This document shows positions 49,145-51,568 of a stretch of 51,568 nt of DNA, piece after piece. The DNA lies in the IMG/VR virus record IMGVR_UViG_3300028392_001790, positions 1 to 51,568 of that record, one strand, 5' to 3'. This DNA comes from a virus. The notes beneath the pieces are model-generated. The model saw nothing but the letters and a program-made list of their open reading frames with translations, ran no database searches and was not told the DNA's origin. Position 1 is the stretch's first letter. Every line of letters begins with the position of its first letter. The translations under genes and the position numbers were made by a program.

Positions 49145-51568
49145 TTATTGTTTATAAGAAGTTTGATTATGTGTCATTAACCCTCTTACAAAATAAACAT
49201 CTTTTGGATCAATATTTATACTTACAGTATTGACATCTTCAACTATTTCTTCTTTAGATACCACTGGAACAATTTCTAGGTTATCGTTCATGATCATGTC
49301 CCCAACTTCAAGACTTAATACATTTTTAAATCTCCAAACTCCATCTCTTTGGAAAGGAATTATGTGTTCCCATGTAATATTAATTAAATCATTTATTCTG
49401 TAATATCTATTGTATGTGTTTAATTCAACATTTGTAACTTCTGAGGTAGTTTTAGTGGTTGCAGATATATCTTCTGACGACCACGTTGTCATATAACTAA
49501 ATAGTGTATCATCGTCTGGTACTGTTGGAATATCTGCTGCCATAACAAGTTCGCCAACTTGAAGAGTTTCCATATTTTTCCAACTTCCATCTGCCATTAA
49601 AATTTCTGTTCCATATATTAAGCAACCACCGCCACCGCCAAATGATGGTGGGCTAAAGAATGACGGTGGTGAAAAGAATGCTGGTGGTGAGAAGAATGAT
49701 GGTGGAGTAAAGAAGAATGGTGGGGCAAAGAATGATGGTGGTGAGAAGAATGCTGGTGGTGAGAAAAAGAATGGTGGACTAAAGAAAAATGGTGGGGCAA
49801 AGAATGCTGGTGGTGAAAAGAATGCTGGTGGTGAGAAGAATGCTGGTGGTGAAAAGAATGCTGGTGGTGCGAAAAAGAATGGTGGGCTAAAGAAGAATGG
49901 TGGGGCAAAGAATGATGGTGGTGTAAATGAAGTATACGGAGCACATGCATCTGGTATTCCTAATATTGCAATAATATCGGCTGAACTAAGGTTTGCATTT
50001 GATGTAGTTCCAGTAAGAAAAGAATGACCGCTTGATGGGGTTGGAGTACCATAAGTACCAAAATAATTTCCAGAAAAACCATTACAATCTACATAAATTG
50101 AATAACTTCCAGCTTGATATTGGTATCGAACAACATTTATTGTATAAGGTAAAGTGGGGTTATTATATACTGTTCCAGCTATTGGAGATTGTGACCGTAT
50201 TTGATTATTTGATGTATGGTCTGATGTTCCGAATACTCCATTTGTATTAATAATATATGTTTCATAGTTTCCATCTGCTATAGTACTAGTGACAAGGTCT
50301 GGGACCGTGTATGTGGTACCAACATTTGTTGGTGAATTATTCCATGCATAATAATGAACAGTAATTTGTACTGGCAAGTTTAAGGTATCAATTTGAGTAC
50401 CCGATGCTGGGCTTTGTGTTGCAATTATTCCATCTAAACTTTGTACTGTTGTTGCTACTGTTGAGCCTACATAAACAGTATATCCATTTCCGCCGTTCAT
50501 AACACTGCCAACAAGTGATCCAGTTAAATCTGGAACGGAGTAATAGGTTGTAGTTGATCCTCCTCCTGAACCAGCACCACCTCCACCAGATGGGGTCGCT
50601 ATAGCATGAATTGTTTCGCTAGAAATTATGTTAACAGTTCCAATAGCATTAGTTGCAATTGAATATGCTTTAAAATAAGCATTTGCATTTACATCAGAGC
50701 TTGTTATAGTATATGATCCTGAAATCCGTGTGCCATCAGTAACAGATGTTGGAGCAGATCCATATTTAACTATTAATCCAGTATCAACAGTTGTTGCGTC
50801 TGACCAGCTTGTAGTTAAAGCACCAGATATTGGTGTTCCAGAATATTGAGTTCCTGTTGGGTATAATCCAATAACACCCTGAGATGGAAGATTTGGGGCA
50901 GTTTGAAAAGTTACATTATTACTTTGTATTACTTGAGGAGTGGAATATCCTAAAACTGTTCCAGTAACTTTAACATACCATGGTCCGCTTATTGTTGTTG
51001 GATCATAGTATTGTAAAAATTGACTTGTTCCTGTTGTGCCATAATAAGTAAGTGATGGGCTATTTGCAAATATACCAAAAGCTGCGTAAATTTCCCATGA
51101 TGTTTCAGTCATATTATTAACTGTCCAAGATGCATTACTTCCATTAGTTTGTCCACCAGGTGCAGTAAATATTACAGAAGGCTTATTTGGTCTAATATCA
51201 GCAAAAGATGAATTTGTTGCTCCGCCTTGAACTTTATATCCGCCCAATGCAGTAGTTGCTGGATTAGAATTATTGACTGGAGCTATATAAATTCCTATTC
51301 CATATTGCGGATCAAAAGCTGTTGTATCCAAAGTCCAAGAATTTGTATTTCCTAAAGAAACATTATAGTAAACATTTGATTGCCAATATTGAATTTCATA
51401 TCCAGTTGCTCCTGCTGATTGATTCCAATATAATGTTGCTGAAATATTTGAAGTAACTACTGGATAGACTCCGCTAATTGCTCGTGGTGTTATAAATTGA
51501 CCAGTATATGCTGTATCCGTTGGAAGGCTGGGGCCAGATTGATTTGTTGCAATTATTACACATTTTAT
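49145..51568 (-). CDS. surface protein: FnIII-like, two PASTA-like domains, FFxPP repeat, C-terminal Hint domain; N-terminus beyond window
   Basis: The frame is open to the right edge, with no stop upstream of the TTG near 51331, so the gene starts outside the window. Visible parts in order: FnIII-like domains (SATLYWNQSAGATGYEIQYW), two PASTA-like domains (SVPDLTGSLVGS...ATQSPASGT and TVPDLVTSTIADG...RSQSPIAGT), a short Cys-containing domain, an FFSPPA-type hexamer repeat of about 95 residues, a GGGGG linker and a 159-residue Hint domain. The Hint starts CLIYGTEILMADGSWKNMETLQVGE, has block B ITWEHIIPF and ends VYFVRGLMTHN followed by six residues. All key Hint residues are present (Cys1, block B Thr/His, terminal His-Asn). 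PASTA domains bind peptidoglycan-like ligands, so it may grip the cell wall. Confidence 0.82.
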   Translation of the reverse strand: MKCVIIATNQSGPSLPTDTAYTGQFITPRAISGVYPVVTSNISATLYWNQSAGATGYEIQYWQSNVYYNVSLGNTNSWTLDTTAFDPQYGIGIYIAPVNNSNPATTALGGYKVQGGATNSSFADIRPNKPSVIFTAPGGQTNGSNASWTVNNMTETSWEIYAAFGIFANSPSLTYYGTTGTSQFLQYYDPTTISGPWYVKVTGTVLGYSTPQVIQSNNVTFQTAPNLPSQGVIGLYPTGTQYSGTPISGALTTSWSDATTVDTGLIVKYGSAPTSVTDGTRISGSYTITSSDVNANAYFKAYSIATNAIGTVNIISSETIHAIATPSGGGGAGSGGGSTTTYYSVPDLTGSLVGSVMNGGNGYTVYVGSTVATTVQSLDGIIATQSPASGTQIDTLNLPVQITVHYYAWNNSPTNVGTTYTVPDLVTSTIADGNYETYIINTNGVFGTSDHTSNNQIRSQSPIAGTVYNNPTLPYTINVVRYQYQAGSYSIYVDCNGFSGNYFGTYGTPTPSSGHSFLTGTTSNANLSSADIIAILGIPDACAPYTSFTPPSFFAPPFFFSPPFFFAPPAFFSPPAFFSPPAFFSPPAFFAPPFFFSPPFFFSPPAFFSPPSFFAPPFFFTPPSFFSPPAFFSPPSFFSPPSFGGGGGCLIYGTEILMADGSWKNMETLQVGELVMAADIPTVPDDDTLFSYMTTWSSEDISATTKTTSEVTNVELNTYNRYYRINDLINITWEHIIPFQRDGVWRFKNVLSLEVGDMIMNDNLEIVPVVSKEEIVEDVNTVSINIDPKDVYFVRGLMTHNQTSYKQ
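49640..49926 (-). repeat. 287-bp purine-rich repeat tract encoding FFxPP hexamers
   Basis: The plus strand is a run of 18-bp units such as GGTGGTGAGAAGAATGCT, giving FF[S/A/T]PP[A/S/F] hexamers on the minus strand. It is the same type of tract as at 42461-42790 but with a different period (18 bp versus 12-15 bp units). Its position immediately before a Hint domain is the same. Confidence 0.9.

Noticed and set aside
41978-51331. Hint domains as splicing inteins
   Set aside because: Only five or six residues follow the terminal Asn and no Cys/Ser/Thr follows it directly, so there is no real C-extein to splice. Cleavage or transfer of the N-terminal part is more plausible.
51329-51331. TTG at 51331 as the start of the PASTA/Hint protein
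   Set aside because: The same frame remains open upstream to the window edge and encodes a continuing FnIII-like domain, so the start lies outside.

Overview
The window is part of the genome of a tailed, double-stranded DNA bacteriophage (Caudoviricetes). It is most likely siphovirus-like: there is a major tail tube protein and a very long tape measure protein (2780 aa) but no sheath gene. Every credible gene lies on the minus strand, so transcription runs from the right edge (51568) to the left edge (1). The DNA is AT-rich, genes are packed with 1-4 nt overlaps (TAATG, ATGA), and several starts are TTG or GTG behind strong AGGAGG-type ribosome sites. The host cannot be read directly. PASTA-like domains in a fibre suggest a Gram-positive-type cell wall, and the 2-oxoglutarate (2OG) oxygenases and fibre domains resemble those of aquatic phages, so an aquatic, perhaps actinobacterial, host is a reasonable guess only.

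Layout in transcription order. (1) 51568-41978: adsorption module of fibre and surface proteins. It holds two proteins with the same unusual ending, an aromatic/proline repeat (FFxPP or FFPP) followed by a C-terminal Hint (hedgehog/intein) domain. It also holds a long fibre with an Mtd-like N-terminus and repetitive coiled-coil or beta fibres that share domains. (2) 41914-36017: a modification-like cluster of six Fe(II)/2OG oxygenases of the prolyl-4-hydroxylase type plus two tandem DUF6065-like paralogs, behind its own promoter-like palindrome. (3) 35995-33016: a collagen-like fibre with an S74 chaperone and a LamG-like protein. (4) 32968-28091: portal, a protease-scaffold fusion, the major capsid protein and a HeH-type protein. 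(5) 28078-24635: head-tail connectors, tail completion proteins and the tail tube. (6) 24524-7119: tail assembly chaperones with a canonical -1 frameshift site, the tape measure (with an embedded ADP-ribosyltransferase-like domain), tail tip proteins, an S74 fibre and a lectin-like protein. (7) 7034-1: replication and nucleic-acid module with a metallophosphoesterase, small zinc-binding proteins, a DNA-binding protein, DnaB-type helicase, primase, ssDNA-binding protein, a tRNA and the start of a C-family DNA polymerase.

The region most worth attention is 36-51.5 kb. Proline/phenylalanine repeat proteins with terminal Hint domains sit beside six 2OG oxygenases. My working hypothesis, an inference from context, is a virion-surface protein modification system: prolyl hydroxylation of fibre repeats combined with Hint-mediated cleavage or conjugation. 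A second highlight is the R-S-E ADP-ribosyltransferase signature inside the tape measure protein, a protein expected to enter the cell envelope during infection.

I see no terminase, holin, endolysin, integrase or repressor gene. Terminase and lysis genes presumably lie outside the window. There is no CRISPR array and no insertion sequence.
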